Part shown: in pieces, positions 36,001 through 45,206 of the stretch
Position numbering within the stretch: the stretch's first letter is position 1
Layout: every line of letters starts with the position of its first letter
Assembly: GCA_036323355.1 (NCBI GenBank)
Contig: AP028876.1
Span: 992,001-1,056,000 of the forward strand
Source: Gottschalkiaceae bacterium SANA
GTDB lineage: Bacteria; Bacillota; Clostridia; Tissierellales; GPF-1
DNA: 64,000 nucleotides
Direction: 5' to 3'
The notes under the pieces: model-generated
The model's input: the letters and a program-made list of their open reading frames with translations, nothing else
The model's database searches: none
Told to the model about the DNA's origin: nothing
Translations under genes and position numbers: made by a program

Positions 36001-37549
36001 AATATTGATCATTGATGATGAAGCAATTGTATTGGACACCTATACGCATATTATAAAAAACAACTACGACAATATCGAGGTTGAAACGGCGCGAACGGGT
36101 GTAGAGGGGCTATTGAAACTGGAAGCCTTTAGACCTCATGTGGTGATTACAGATATTCGGATGCCAGGCATGAGTGGATTAGAGTTTATTAAAGAAGCCA
36201 GAACATTTGATCAGACAGTGAAAATTTTAATTGTATCCGCTTACGAGCAATTTGAATATGCTCATGAATCTTTCAAATACAATGTAGAGGACTATATCTT
36301 AAAACCCGTCACGAAAAAGAAATTGATGGAGACGATCGGCAAAACAATTGGGACGATTGAAAAGGAAAACCAACGAAGAGATAAAGAGTTGGAGAGTATT
36401 GAGAGGTATTATAAATCGATTGGGCTTTTGGAGAGTAACTTTTTGATTAATATTGTTCAAGGTAGAAAGTTTTCACATCATCTATATCGCGAAATCTTTT
36501 CCTTGAAGTTGAAGCGAGGGAGATTTATAACCATTCAGTTTCCGACGCTAAAAGAGACAACCAATTGGAATACGGTTGAAGATTATCATGCGAAAATTCA
36601 GGAGTGTTCTGAATACTTGAAAATTCAAATCAAGTATAGTTTTCAATGTTTGATCGGTAATCTTGCAATCGATCGTATTTATCTATACTTGGAATCAGAA
36701 GACGGAGAATCGAACGATAATTTGTTTCATTTTTTCGAAAAAATTCAGAAAAATATTCTTAAAAAGTTCGGACTTAGCACACGGATTTCCATTGGAAGCA
36801 AGAAGGAGCTTGCAGAAATCTTCGCTTCTTATGAAGAAACCATCTACAATTTAACCTATAGTCGAAAAAATGTTGAAATTTTTCTTGGACGTCACGCGGT
36901 GGATCATGACATCGAGGTATTTGTAGAGTTGCTGGAGAAAGTTTATGAATATTTTCTTCAAAAAAATGAGAAGATGACAAGTGTATTGAGAAAAGCGGTT
37001 CGTCTTTATGAGCCCTTGTTGGTTGCTCACGAGGAACAGATGGTTCGTGCATTGATGGAAACGTATATTTTGATCTATCGGCTTGCAAGGGAAACGAACA
37101 TTGTATCCAAAGAAGTCTATCAATCAAAAGTATATCTAAATGAATTTTTGAATTTGACAGCCATTGCAAAAATTGTAGACTTTGATAAAAATATTCGAAT
37201 TTTCTTTAAACTTTATAAGAATTTGGAAAGTGCTAATTTCTCTGAAATTACAGTACAAGCTCTTGAATTGATTGAAGCGCATCGTTTTGAAACGGTATCT
37301 CTTGAGAATGCCGCTAGGGAAATTGGGGTTACACCTCAATATTTGAGTCGAATATTTAAGATTGATACATCGAAGAGCTTTAAGGAATACCATAAAGAAC
37401 TGCGGATGGGGGAAGCGAAAAAATTGCTCGCTGCCGATCAATTATCGATTCGAGAAATCAGTGACCAACTTGGATTTAATGATTACAACTATTTTATTCG
37501 AACGTTCAAAAAAACCGTTGGGTGTACACCAACGGAGTATAGAGGGTGA
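35993..37549 (+). CDS. YesN-type response regulator with AraC DNA-binding domain
   Basis: 518 residues. Receiver domain 1-120: acidic pair in LIIDDE, phospho-acceptor Asp54 in VITDIRMPG, Lys in LKPVTKK. A long middle part (about 125-410) is unrecognised, as usual for YesN proteins. Residues about 415-516 hold two AraC-type helix-turn-helix units: SLENAAREIGVTPQYLSRIF and SIREISDQLGFNDYNYFIRTF. It should activate the importer operon starting at 38797, which has a weak -35 as expected for an activated promoter. Confidence 0.92.
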   Translation: MYRILIIDDEAIVLDTYTHIIKNNYDNIEVETARTGVEGLLKLEAFRPHVVITDIRMPGMSGLEFIKEARTFDQTVKILIVSAYEQFEYAHESFKYNVEDYILKPVTKKKLMETIGKTIGTIEKENQRRDKELESIERYYKSIGLLESNFLINIVQGRKFSHHLYREIFSLKLKRGRFITIQFPTLKETTNWNTVEDYHAKIQECSEYLKIQIKYSFQCLIGNLAIDRIYLYLESEDGESNDNLFHFFEKIQKNILKKFGLSTRISIGSKKELAEIFASYEETIYNLTYSRKNVEIFLGRHAVDHDIEVFVELLEKVYEYFLQKNEKMTSVLRKAVRLYEPLLVAHEEQMVRALMETYILIYRLARETNIVSKEVYQSKVYLNEFLNLTAIAKIVDFDKNIRIFFKLYKNLESANFSEITVQALELIEAHRFETVSLENAAREIGVTPQYLSRIFKIDTSKSFKEYHKELRMGEAKKLLAADQLSIREISDQLGFNDYNYFIRTFKKTVGCTPTEYRG

Positions 37550-37552
37550 AGA

Positions 37553-38623
37553 ATGATGAAGAATTGGAAATGGATTGTTTTTGGACTTTTTTTGCTTGTT
37601 GTGGGTGGAATGTTCATCCGTTTTTATCAGGAACCAGAAGGACCTCTTCCCACGGGTGAAGAGGAAGCTTATACCATCGGGCTTTCATTTGATAGCCTTG
37701 TGGTGGAGCGATGGCAAAGGGATATGGAAACCTTTGTTTCCTATGCCAATGAAAAGCAAATCAATGTGAATGTGCAAATTGCCAATGACGATGTGAAATT
37801 GCAAAAAAAGCAAATTAAGGCATTGATTCAAGCCAAAGTTGATTTGCTGGTGATTCTGCCAAGCAAATTTGATGCATTTGTGGAGGAATTGCGGCTGGCG
37901 GAACGTGAGGGAATTAAAGTGATCGCTTACGATCGACTTTTGACCGGGGGTGATATCGATTTATATTTGTCTTTTGATGACAAGAAGATTGGAGAAAACC
38001 TGGCCAATGAGGTTTTAGAAGGAATTGGACAAACGACAGACGGCAAGAAAAAGATTGTTATTATAAATGGTGATCCTGATGATTTTAATTCCAATCTGAT
38101 TAATGAGGGAATCAAAAATAGGTTCGATCAATCGGATTCCGATTCAGTCGATATTATTGCGGAAGTATGGGCTGCCGGCTGGAGGGAAGGGAAGGCTTTT
38201 GATATCATAGAAAAAACATTGAATCAAGGGATGCGAATTGACGGTATTATCGCAGCCAATGACACCTTGGCAACAGGAGCAATCCAAGCATTGGCTGAAA
38301 GGAGTCTTGCAGGAAAGGTTGTTGTAGCTGGACAGGATGCCGAATTGTCGGCATGCCAGCGAATCATTGAGGGGACGCAAAGGGCAACGATCTATAAACC
38401 GATTAATGCCATGTCTAGGGCAGCTGTTGACTACGGCCTTTTATTGATGAAAGATCAGGCTATTGACTATCAGGAGTCTATCGACAATGATTATCAGGGC
38501 AATGTGGTCCCCTATATTAAACTTGAAACGATTGTGGTTGATCAAGAGAATATGGATGAAATTATTATTGAATCAGGCTTTCATGATCGGCAATCGGTGT
38601 ATATCAATGCGAATATAGAATAA
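37553..38623 (+). CDS. Membrane-tethered sugar-binding protein 2
   Basis: 356 residues starting with ATG-ATG at 37553, 3 bases after the regulator gene. One N-terminal span (about 7-23) without a lipobox Cys, then a ChvE/XylF-like binding fold: LSFDSLVVERWQRD, IKVIAYDRLLTG, DLYLSFDDKKIG, GIIAANDTLATG, VVAGQDAELSACQRI. It resembles the importer's own binding protein (38797-39846) more than sensor 1 does. With sensor 1 it brackets the two-component genes, so the module has two tethered receptors; it may be a second sensor with another ligand. Confidence 0.78.
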   Translation: MMKNWKWIVFGLFLLVVGGMFIRFYQEPEGPLPTGEEEAYTIGLSFDSLVVERWQRDMETFVSYANEKQINVNVQIANDDVKLQKKQIKALIQAKVDLLVILPSKFDAFVEELRLAEREGIKVIAYDRLLTGGDIDLYLSFDDKKIGENLANEVLEGIGQTTDGKKKIVIINGDPDDFNSNLINEGIKNRFDQSDSDSVDIIAEVWAAGWREGKAFDIIEKTLNQGMRIDGIIAANDTLATGAIQALAERSLAGKVVVAGQDAELSACQRIIEGTQRATIYKPINAMSRAAVDYGLLLMKDQAIDYQESIDNDYQGNVVPYIKLETIVVDQENMDEIIIESGFHDRQSVYINANIE

Positions 38624-38624
38624 G

Positions 38625-38676
38625 TAACGAAAAGACAGCACAAACTTAACATTCGGTTTGTGCTGTCTTTTCGTTA
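38625..38676. terminator. Strong bidirectional terminator
   Basis: TAACGAAAAGACAGCACAAAC is perfectly repeated in inverse (21-base stem, ten-base loop). It separates the sensor operon from the importer operon. Confidence 0.9.
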
Positions 38677-38699
38677 CAGGATAACATTTTCCAGCAAGT

Positions 38700-38713
38700 A
38701 GAAAACGATTTCT
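38700..38713 (+). promoter_or_regulatory. Probable CcpA cre site before the sugar importer operon
   Basis: AGAAAACGATTTCT agrees with the cre consensus TGWAANCGNTNWCA at all positions but the two ends and is nearly palindromic. It lies about 85 bases before the chvE-like ATG, fitting carbon catabolite control of a sugar importer. Confidence 0.5.
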
Positions 38714-38796
38714 TTTTATCCGTTAAGTGAGTCAAGTGATTGATGAGGCAAAATTCGATATGATCAAGTTGAAATTAAAACATTTGGAGGGAAAAG

Positions 38797-39846
38797 ATGA
38801 AAAAGTTTTCTAAGATTATGATTGCAGCGCTTATTGTTCTACTCGTGATTCCAGTGTTGGGCGGATGCGCATCAAGCGAACCGGCAGCAAATGGAGAGGA
38901 AAAATCATTGGTAATTGGCGTTTCACTTCCAACCCAACGAGAAGAGCGATGGGTAAAGGATAAAGACGCGATGGTAGCATACGCTGAAGAGTTGGGCTAT
39001 GAAATTAAAGTTCAAATCGCCGATGCCGATCAAGCGCAACAAACACAACAAGTTGAAAACCTGTTGACTCAAGGTATTGATATTCTGATCCTTGCACCAC
39101 ATGATGCATCTGCATCAGCGGAATTGATTAAGAAAGCCCATGAAGAAAATGTACCGGTTATTTCTTATGATCGCTTGGTAACATCTTCTGATTCTCTTGA
39201 CTACTACCTGTCATTTGATAATGAAGCAGTTGGTCGATTGCAAGGTGAATACTTTGTGAATACGGTTGAGTCTGGAACCATTATGTTATTTGCAGGCGCA
39301 CCGACAGACAACAATGCCAAATTGTTCTTCCAAGGCGCAATGAGCGTTATCCAACCGAAAATTGATAGCGGCGATTACAAAGTAATTGGCGGAACTGAAT
39401 TCCAACAAGTAGCAACAGATAACTGGGTACCTGCAAATGCCCAAAATAGAGCATCAAATATTTTAACTGCGAATGCAGACGAAGATGTTGTTGGTGTTTT
39501 GGCGCCAAATGATGGAACTGCGGGTGGAATTATTGAAGCATTTAAAGCCGCTGGTTTGAATGTACCGGTTGTAACTGGCCAAGATTCTGAATTAGCAGCA
39601 GTCAAACGAATTCGTTCTGGCGAGCAAGCAATGACAATTTTTAAAGATACAAGAGCCTTAGCGAAAGCGGCGATTGATATGGCAGTCACTATTGGGAATG
39701 GAGAAACTGTTGAAACCAATGGTATGGTTGATAACGGATCAATCGAAGTGAAGTCCGTATTGCTTGAGCCAAAAGTGGTTACGCAAGACAACTTCCAAGA
39801 ATTGCTTGTAGATAGCGGATATATTAACGCAGACGAATTAAACTAA
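38797..39846 (+). CDS. chvE: Multiple-monosaccharide (xylose/ChvE-type) ABC importer, binding lipoprotein
   Basis: 349 residues; ATG 38797 follows GGAGGGAAAAG. Signal peptide with lipobox LGGC (about Cys24). The mature part matches ChvE/XylF: GVSLPTQREERWVKD, IDILILAPHDASA, VISYDRL, YLSFDNEAVGRLQG and VTGQDSELAAVKRI. ChvE-type proteins bind xylose, arabinose, galactose or glucose. It feeds the GguAB-type channel encoded downstream. A small hairpin follows it, which may raise its mRNA level relative to the other two genes. Confidence 0.88.
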   Translation: MKKFSKIMIAALIVLLVIPVLGGCASSEPAANGEEKSLVIGVSLPTQREERWVKDKDAMVAYAEELGYEIKVQIADADQAQQTQQVENLLTQGIDILILAPHDASASAELIKKAHEENVPVISYDRLVTSSDSLDYYLSFDNEAVGRLQGEYFVNTVESGTIMLFAGAPTDNNAKLFFQGAMSVIQPKIDSGDYKVIGGTEFQQVATDNWVPANAQNRASNILTANADEDVVGVLAPNDGTAGGIIEAFKAAGLNVPVVTGQDSELAAVKRIRSGEQAMTIFKDTRALAKAAIDMAVTIGNGETVETNGMVDNGSIEVKSVLLEPKVVTQDNFQELLVDSGYINADELN

Positions 39847-39871
39847 GTTAGAAATTTGAAAGAAATGGGGT

Positions 39872-39896
39872 GTCAGGTGCCTAATAAGCACCTGAC
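39872..39896 (+). terminator. Intra-operon hairpin after chvE
   Basis: GTCAGGTGC / GCACCTGAC perfect nine-base stem, CTAATAA loop, followed by only a weak pyrimidine stretch. Probably an attenuator or mRNA 3'-end stabiliser. Confidence 0.55.
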
Positions 39897-39949
39897 TCTT
39901 CCTTTGAAATTTGACGAGCAGCGTTCAGCGAGTCAATGGAGGGTGTGGA

Positions 39950-41485
39950 ATGGCTGATTTTATTCTAGAAATGAAGAATATAACAAAAGAGTTTCCGGGC
40001 GTAAAAGCTTTGGATGCCGTTGATTTCAAAGTCAAAAGAGGTGAAATCCTTTGTCTTGTTGGTGAGAATGGCGCTGGTAAATCAACACTTATGAAAGTAT
40101 TAAGTGGGGTCTATCCCCATGGAACATACACTGGAGATATTGTATTAAATGGTGAGGTACAAACGTTTTCGAACATTAAAGACAGTGAAAAAGTTGGAGT
40201 CGCAATCATCTATCAAGAGTTGGCGCTGATTCCAGAAATGAGTGTGTACGAGAATATTTTCCTTGGAAATGAAATTAAAAAGGGTTCTGTGATTGACTGG
40301 AATGAAACCATTCTAAAGGCGCAGAATGTTTTGAAAAAAGTAAATTTAGATGTGAATCCCGATACGCCGGTTAAGGAATTGGGTGTTGGTAAACAACAAT
40401 TGATCGAGATCGCCAAGCAATTAGCAAAAGATGTAAAACTATTGATTCTAGATGAACCGACAGCAGCATTAAATGATGATGACAGCGCGAACCTGTTAGA
40501 AATTTTGAAGGATTTAAGGAGTCAGGGAATTACTTGTATCATGATTTCTCATAAATTGAATGAAGTGATGGAAGTAGCAAATGAAGTCACCGTATTGCGT
40601 GATGGTCAAACGGTTGCAACCATGGACCGTGGTGTGCAAGAGATTGATGAGAATGAGATTGTCAGATTGATGGTCGGTCGGGAATTGACCAATCGATATC
40701 CGGCAAGAGATGTTGAAATTGAAGATATTTTAATGGAAGTCAAGAATTGGAATGTCTATGACTCCAGCAACAAAAAAGTGATAGACAATGCGAATTTTCA
40801 TGTAAGACGTGGTGAGATCATCGGGATCTCTGGTTTAATGGGTGCAGGTCGAACTGAGTTAGCCATGAGTATTTTTGGAAAGTCTTTTGGTGCAAAAATC
40901 GAAGGGGATTTGATTCTGAATGAGAAGCGGATTGAATTGAACTCTCCCAAACAATCGATTGAAGCTGGAATCAACTATTTGACAGAGGACCGAAAAGAGA
41001 AAGGCTTGATTTTGATTCAGGATATCAAGAATAACATTTCGATCTCTAGTTTACAGATGATTACACATCGAAATGTCATTAATGCCAATGAAGAAATTAA
41101 AAATGCTGAGGAATATCGAAAGGCATTGCAGATAAAAACACCGAATGTAGAGCAAAAAGTCATGAACCTTAGCGGTGGAAATCAACAGAAGGTTGTTTTG
41201 AGCAAATGCTTACTGACATCCCCGGATGTATTGATTGTTGATGAGCCGACTCGAGGGATTGATGTTGGGTCAAAATATGAAATTTATACGATTATGAATG
41301 AGTATGTATCACGCGGAAAATCGATCATAATGATTTCATCAGAATTACCTGAAATTATTGGGATGAGCGATCGGGTATATGTCATGTTTGAGGGCAGGCT
41401 GGTTGCTGAAATACCAAAAGAGCGAATGACCCAAGAAGAGATTATGAAATACTCAATCGGTCAAGGAGAGAATGCCAATGGATAA
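39950..41485 (+). CDS. gguA: Multiple-monosaccharide ABC importer ATPase (GguA/XylG type)
   Basis: 511 residues from ATG 39950 after GGAGGGTG; an in-frame TTG at 39911 is too far upstream. Two ATPase halves: Walker A GENGAGKST near 38 with LLILDEPTAALNDDD, and a second half lacking a normal Walker A (GLMGAGRTEL) but with LSGGNQQKVVL and VLIVDEPTRGIDVG. This double layout is that of XylG/GguA/RbsA. It overlaps the permease gene by 8 bases. Confidence 0.92.
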   Translation: MADFILEMKNITKEFPGVKALDAVDFKVKRGEILCLVGENGAGKSTLMKVLSGVYPHGTYTGDIVLNGEVQTFSNIKDSEKVGVAIIYQELALIPEMSVYENIFLGNEIKKGSVIDWNETILKAQNVLKKVNLDVNPDTPVKELGVGKQQLIEIAKQLAKDVKLLILDEPTAALNDDDSANLLEILKDLRSQGITCIMISHKLNEVMEVANEVTVLRDGQTVATMDRGVQEIDENEIVRLMVGRELTNRYPARDVEIEDILMEVKNWNVYDSSNKKVIDNANFHVRRGEIIGISGLMGAGRTELAMSIFGKSFGAKIEGDLILNEKRIELNSPKQSIEAGINYLTEDRKEKGLILIQDIKNNISISSLQMITHRNVINANEEIKNAEEYRKALQIKTPNVEQKVMNLSGGNQQKVVLSKCLLTSPDVLIVDEPTRGIDVGSKYEIYTIMNEYVSRGKSIIMISSELPEIIGMSDRVYVMFEGRLVAEIPKERMTQEEIMKYSIGQGENANG

Positions 41486-42662
41486 AAAACAAAAAAACCT
41501 AAATACACTTACTAACTTGATGAAAGGCAATATACGGCAGTACGGGATGTTTATCGCCCTTTTTGTCATTATGGTGATCTTTAATATCTTAACCAAGGGA
41601 ACCTTTGTTTCAGCCCGAAACCTGACAAACCTATACTTGCAGACCGGATATATTGCCGTGCTAGCAACCGGTATGGTTCTTGTCATTATTGCTGGTCATA
41701 TTGACTTGTCGGTTGGTTCGATTGCTGCTTTCACTGGTGCAATCGCTGCAATCCTACAGGTGAAAATGGGATTACCAACGATTCCAACGGTCTTGATCAC
41801 CTTGCTCGTGGGTGCCTTGATTGGTTGCTGGCAAGGCTTCTGGATTGCCTACCGAAAAGTTCCTGCTTTTATCGTAACACTAGCCAGTATGCTTATGTTC
41901 CGCGGTGCAGTTATTGCCATTACCAAGGGCCAAACCATTGGACCTTTTTCCGACAGCTTCAACAGAATGTCGGTTGGTTATTTACCGGATATCGCGAACT
42001 TTGAAGGAATTCATCTTCTTTCTTTGTTAATTGGTGTTGTGGGGATCGTCATCTATGCGGTCATGGAATTCAACAAGCGCGAAAAACGCCGCGGGTATGG
42101 ATTTGAAGTGCTTCCCATTCAGTTTTTTATTGGAAAATTAATACTTGTCAGTGGATTAATCCTTGCATTTATTTTATCCATGGCACTTTATAAAGGGATT
42201 CCATATACCGTTATTATTGTTGTTTTATTAATTGGTCTTTATACCTTTATTACAACGAAAACACCCTTAGGCAGACATGTCTATGCAATCGGTGGTAACC
42301 TAGAAGCTGCAAGACTATCGGGAATCAGTGCCCGTAAGACCTTATTCAAAGTGTTTGTTTCCATGGGTACGCTCGCGGCACTTTCAGGCATGATCTATAG
42401 CGCAAGATTGAACTCGGCAGCACCTTCGGCCGGAAACCTATTTGAACTCGACGCGATTGCTGCGTCCTTCATTGGTGGCGCTTCCGCCAGCGGTGGGGTA
42501 GGCACCGTTTTTGGCGCCATCATTGGTGCCTTGGTCATGGCATCCATCAACAACGGCATGTCATTATTAAACCTGGATATATCGTATCAATACTTGATCA
42601 AAGGACTCGTTCTTTTGCTAGCAGTATGGTTTGATATTTCTACACGAAATAAGAACAAGTAA
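41478..42662 (+). CDS. gguB: Multiple-monosaccharide ABC importer permease (GguB/XylH type)
   Basis: 394 residues, the family length, from ATG 41478 (GGAGAG seven bases before; ATG 41472 is too close). About ten spans. GguB-type sequence is evident: LVIIAGHIDLSVGSIAAF, VPAFIVTLASMLMFRG, GRHVYAIGGNLEAARLSGI, FIGGASASGGVGTVFGA and a final YLIKGLVLLLAVWFD. Forms the channel for the two proteins above. Followed by a strong terminator. Confidence 0.92.
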   Translation: MDKKQKNLNTLTNLMKGNIRQYGMFIALFVIMVIFNILTKGTFVSARNLTNLYLQTGYIAVLATGMVLVIIAGHIDLSVGSIAAFTGAIAAILQVKMGLPTIPTVLITLLVGALIGCWQGFWIAYRKVPAFIVTLASMLMFRGAVIAITKGQTIGPFSDSFNRMSVGYLPDIANFEGIHLLSLLIGVVGIVIYAVMEFNKREKRRGYGFEVLPIQFFIGKLILVSGLILAFILSMALYKGIPYTVIIVVLLIGLYTFITTKTPLGRHVYAIGGNLEAARLSGISARKTLFKVFVSMGTLAALSGMIYSARLNSAAPSAGNLFELDAIAASFIGGASASGGVGTVFGAIIGALVMASINNGMSLLNLDISYQYLIKGLVLLLAVWFDISTRNKNK

Positions 42663-42677
42663 GAACAAGTAACAGCA

Positions 42678-42727
42678 AAGAATCGAGAGCTGCGGATTTT
42701 CTCCCTCGCAGCTCTCGATTCTTTTGT
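42678..42727. terminator. Terminator of the sugar importer operon
   Basis: AAAGAATCGAGAGCTGCG and CGCAGCTCTCGATTCTTT form an 18-base perfect stem, then TTG. Usable from both sides. Confidence 0.9.
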
Positions 42728-42927
42728 ATACACTTTTTATCGTAATTCAATGATGTTTGAAATGTTTTTAGTATGTTGGGTATTGAATAGGTAAATCAAA
42801 TGATAAGACTAACTATATGAAGTCAAGTAGAATTCGAGTAATTTATCATAAGAATTGAAACAAGAAAATTTGCACACCAAATTAGAAGTAGCAAACTACT
42901 CCTGGATGAGATTGACGATGGGTATAA

Positions 42928-44094
42928 CTAAATTTGAGGTTGAAAAGTTAGATTATTGACTAAAATGTGGTAAAGAACACGGACAAGTTTTTTTGCGACA
43001 TGAGACAGAGCAACATAATGATGCTTACCTTCAGCTTTCTTTTTCTGATAATAGTCTTTAAAAGTTTGGTCTCTCATAGCAACGAGTCTAGCAGCTTCAA
43101 GAAGTGCCCATCGCAAATATGGTGACCCGCGTTTTACCATTCTCATGTTCGATCCCACAAATTTTCCTGATTCATGAGTGGAGGGCTCCAGACCAGCAAA
43201 GGCTAGCAGCTTAGCTGGAGAAGAGAATCTTCGAATATCGCCAACCTCAGCTAGGATGATAGATCCCAATCCATAAGAGATACCTGGGAAGCTCAGGATC
43301 GGGCTTTCCAATTCATCCATGATAGATTTGATCTCTTTATCAATCTGAGCAATTTCTTGCTTGTAGTATTCAATAAAGTGCACGATCTGGATGAGTTCAA
43401 AGCTGAGTGCACGGCTCTCAGAGCCAATGGATATTCTCGCAGCTTGTCGGATTTCAAGTGCCTTAATTTTGCCATATTTGCCATGAGACGCATGATGCAG
43501 TAGGGTTGTGAGTTTGGTAAGGTGAGCAGAAGCAATCGCTTGTGTAGACGGGAAAGCTCTTAGAATCGCATAGGTCGACGTTTGATTGATCGAATAAACA
43601 ACCGAAGCAAGTTCTGGAAACATAATATCTGTCATTCGTACCAGTGAAATTTTATACTTGGAGAGATTTTCTTTAATTCTAGATTTATGTCGAGTGAGTG
43701 ACTTTAATTCTGCCAGATGATATGATAAATTTGTGTGGGATTCGAAGTTACCCGTTTGCAACATTAAAGCGATAAGTTTAGCATCGATCTTGTCCGTTTT
43801 GCTTTTTCTAAGCGTTTGAGCTTTTCTGAAAAGGTTGGTTTGAAGCGGATTGAGAATTACTAGTGGTAGGTGATGATTGCTAATGAAATTCGTGAGATTA
43901 ATGCTGTAATGACCAGTAGCTTCTAGTCCCACCTTTATTTTGTCCAAAGGAACATCGGGGATCGCAGAGAAAAACTGCGTGAAACCTTCCAAATTGTTCT
44001 TGAAAGTAAAAACATCTTTGATAACTTCACCATCCGAGTTTACGATAAAGCAATCGTGCTTGTCTTTGGCAACATCGATGCCAACATAAATCAT
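42928..44094 (-). CDS. IS110-family transposase (DEDD recombinase)
   Basis: 388 residues from ATG 44094, with AAAGGA nine bases upstream; ATG 44112 is the alternative. N-terminal DEDD RuvC-like domain: GIDVAKDKHDC (Asp7), GLEATGHYS and KTDKIDAKLIA. C-terminal Transposase_20 domain with FPGISYGLGSIILAEVGD, LAFAGLEPSTHESGKF and GSPYLRWALLEAAR, the last region near the catalytic serine of this family. The frame is intact and of full length, so the element could be active. Confidence 0.93.
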   Translation of the reverse strand: MIYVGIDVAKDKHDCFIVNSDGEVIKDVFTFKNNLEGFTQFFSAIPDVPLDKIKVGLEATGHYSINLTNFISNHHLPLVILNPLQTNLFRKAQTLRKSKTDKIDAKLIALMLQTGNFESHTNLSYHLAELKSLTRHKSRIKENLSKYKISLVRMTDIMFPELASVVYSINQTSTYAILRAFPSTQAIASAHLTKLTTLLHHASHGKYGKIKALEIRQAARISIGSESRALSFELIQIVHFIEYYKQEIAQIDKEIKSIMDELESPILSFPGISYGLGSIILAEVGDIRRFSSPAKLLAFAGLEPSTHESGKFVGSNMRMVKRGSPYLRWALLEAARLVAMRDQTFKDYYQKKKAEGKHHYVALSHVAKKLVRVLYHILVNNLTFQPQI

Positions 44095-44128
44095 AAAAAC
44101 ACATCCTTTCATTATTTGAGTTGTGGTT

Positions 44129-44214
44129 CCACATGATTCTATGTTATGTATCCTTGCCCGAGATAAAACGTCTAGCGTTATCTAACTCATAAACAAAAGA
44201 ACATAGATATGTGG
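44129..44214 (-). ncRNA. Possible IS110 bridge RNA core
   Basis: Upstream of the transposase, CCACAT plus CTATGTT (44129-44145) pair with AACATAG plus ATGTGG (44200-44214), 13 base pairs with a small internal loop. Inside is a hairpin AGATAA-ACG / CGTTATCT (44161-44183, one bulged A, loop TCTAG) flanked by unpaired stretches. IS110 elements carry a structured bridge RNA in this position, so I propose it as such on the minus strand. The true RNA would extend beyond this core. Confidence 0.45.
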
Positions 44215-44296
44215 TTGGAGCCTTAAAAAAATAGTCAAAGCTATAGGAGAACACACCAATCCACAACACTATATTCAGTATATAAGAAAAAATCTT

Positions 44297-44321
44297 GAAC
44301 TCGTAGTTTGACTACAAGTTC
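44297..44321. promoter_or_regulatory. 25-base palindrome before the CPBP gene
   Basis: GAACT-C-GTAGT / ACTAC-A-AGTTC around TTG, ten pairs with one mismatch, 20 bases before the ATG. Could be an operator, an mRNA leader hairpin or part of the IS end. Confidence 0.4.
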
Positions 44322-44340
44322 ACTATACAAGGAGATTCTA

Positions 44341-45123
44341 ATGAACATGGAGCCCAAATCAAGAGTATCTCAATTTTTGTTATTGACCTTTGCCATTACC
44401 TGGATCTGCTGGGGAGCAGTGGTAATTGCCAATCAGTTTGGACACTTGCAATATGGTAGGCCCCTTGCTATGATTCTATTTTTGATTGGCGGCAATGGAC
44501 CACCAATTGTTTCCTATTTCTTGCTGAAGCGATGGGGAGAAATTGATGGATTTAAGTCCTTTATCAAAAAGAACTTTCAATTTAAAAGCGATGCAAAACA
44601 TTATATACTAATTTTCTGTTTCTTGGTTCTTCATTTTCTACTTCCCCTTGCCATGGGTGCGTCCAATCAAACGGTAGCCCTCTACATGGGATTGGCCTAT
44701 ATTCCTGTAAATATTATTGGCGGTGGACTTGAGGAGATTGGCTGGCGAGGGATCCTTCAACCGGAGCTCGAAAAGAGAATCCCTTTTGTACCTGCCACAA
44801 TCATGGTAGCCTTGATTTGGGCCGTTTGGCACTTGCCGCTATGGGCAATAATTGGCACCTATCAATCAACCATTAGTTTTTCCATGTTTGCTGTGAGTGT
44901 CTTTGGCTTTTCCTTTGTACTAGCTACAATTCGAAAAGTCACCAGCAGTGTTTTTCTTTGTATTCTTTTTCATGCGATCACCAATAGTTTTAATGGCGTG
45001 TTTATGTTGGAACAAGATATCAGCACGGTCCTAACTATTATCCTGGAAATTGGTGTGAGCCTTGGAGTGTTCTTCTGGTGGTCAAAGCGAAAGCTCAAAC
45101 ATGAATTTCAACCAAATCTGTAA
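44341..45123 (+). CDS. CPBP family intramembrane metalloprotease
   Basis: 260 residues from ATG 44341 (AAGGAG six bases before). About eight hydrophobic segments. The Abi/CPBP motifs are present: GGGLEEIGWRG (Glu131-Glu132, Arg136), ALIWAVWHLPLW and FHAITNS near residue 210. Members include CAAX prenyl proteases and bacteriocin self-immunity proteins; which applies cannot be told. Monocistronic. Confidence 0.88.
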   Translation: MNMEPKSRVSQFLLLTFAITWICWGAVVIANQFGHLQYGRPLAMILFLIGGNGPPIVSYFLLKRWGEIDGFKSFIKKNFQFKSDAKHYILIFCFLVLHFLLPLAMGASNQTVALYMGLAYIPVNIIGGGLEEIGWRGILQPELEKRIPFVPATIMVALIWAVWHLPLWAIIGTYQSTISFSMFAVSVFGFSFVLATIRKVTSSVFLCILFHAITNSFNGVFMLEQDISTVLTIILEIGVSLGVFFWWSKRKLKHEFQPNL

Positions 45124-45125
45124 AG

Positions 45126-45154
45126 GCATGCACGAGAAATCGTGCATGTTTTAT
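45126..45154 (+). terminator. Terminator of the CPBP gene
   Basis: CATGCACGA / TCGTGCATG stem with GAAA loop and TTTTATT. Confidence 0.8.
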
Positions 45155-45206
45155 TGTTAAATGTTAAAATAGGGTAATAGGAAAGAACAAGAATGAGGGG
45201 AAGACG

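Larger units (their letters stand above)
42928..44296 (-). mobile_element. IS110-family insertion sequence (ends not defined)
   Basis: Contains the transposase gene and, upstream of it, about 200 bases of structured non-coding DNA. IS110 elements usually lack terminal inverted repeats and target duplications, so ends cannot be read from one copy; the range given runs from the transposase stop to the palindrome before the CPBP gene. It sits between two complete operons and breaks no visible gene. Confidence 0.7.
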
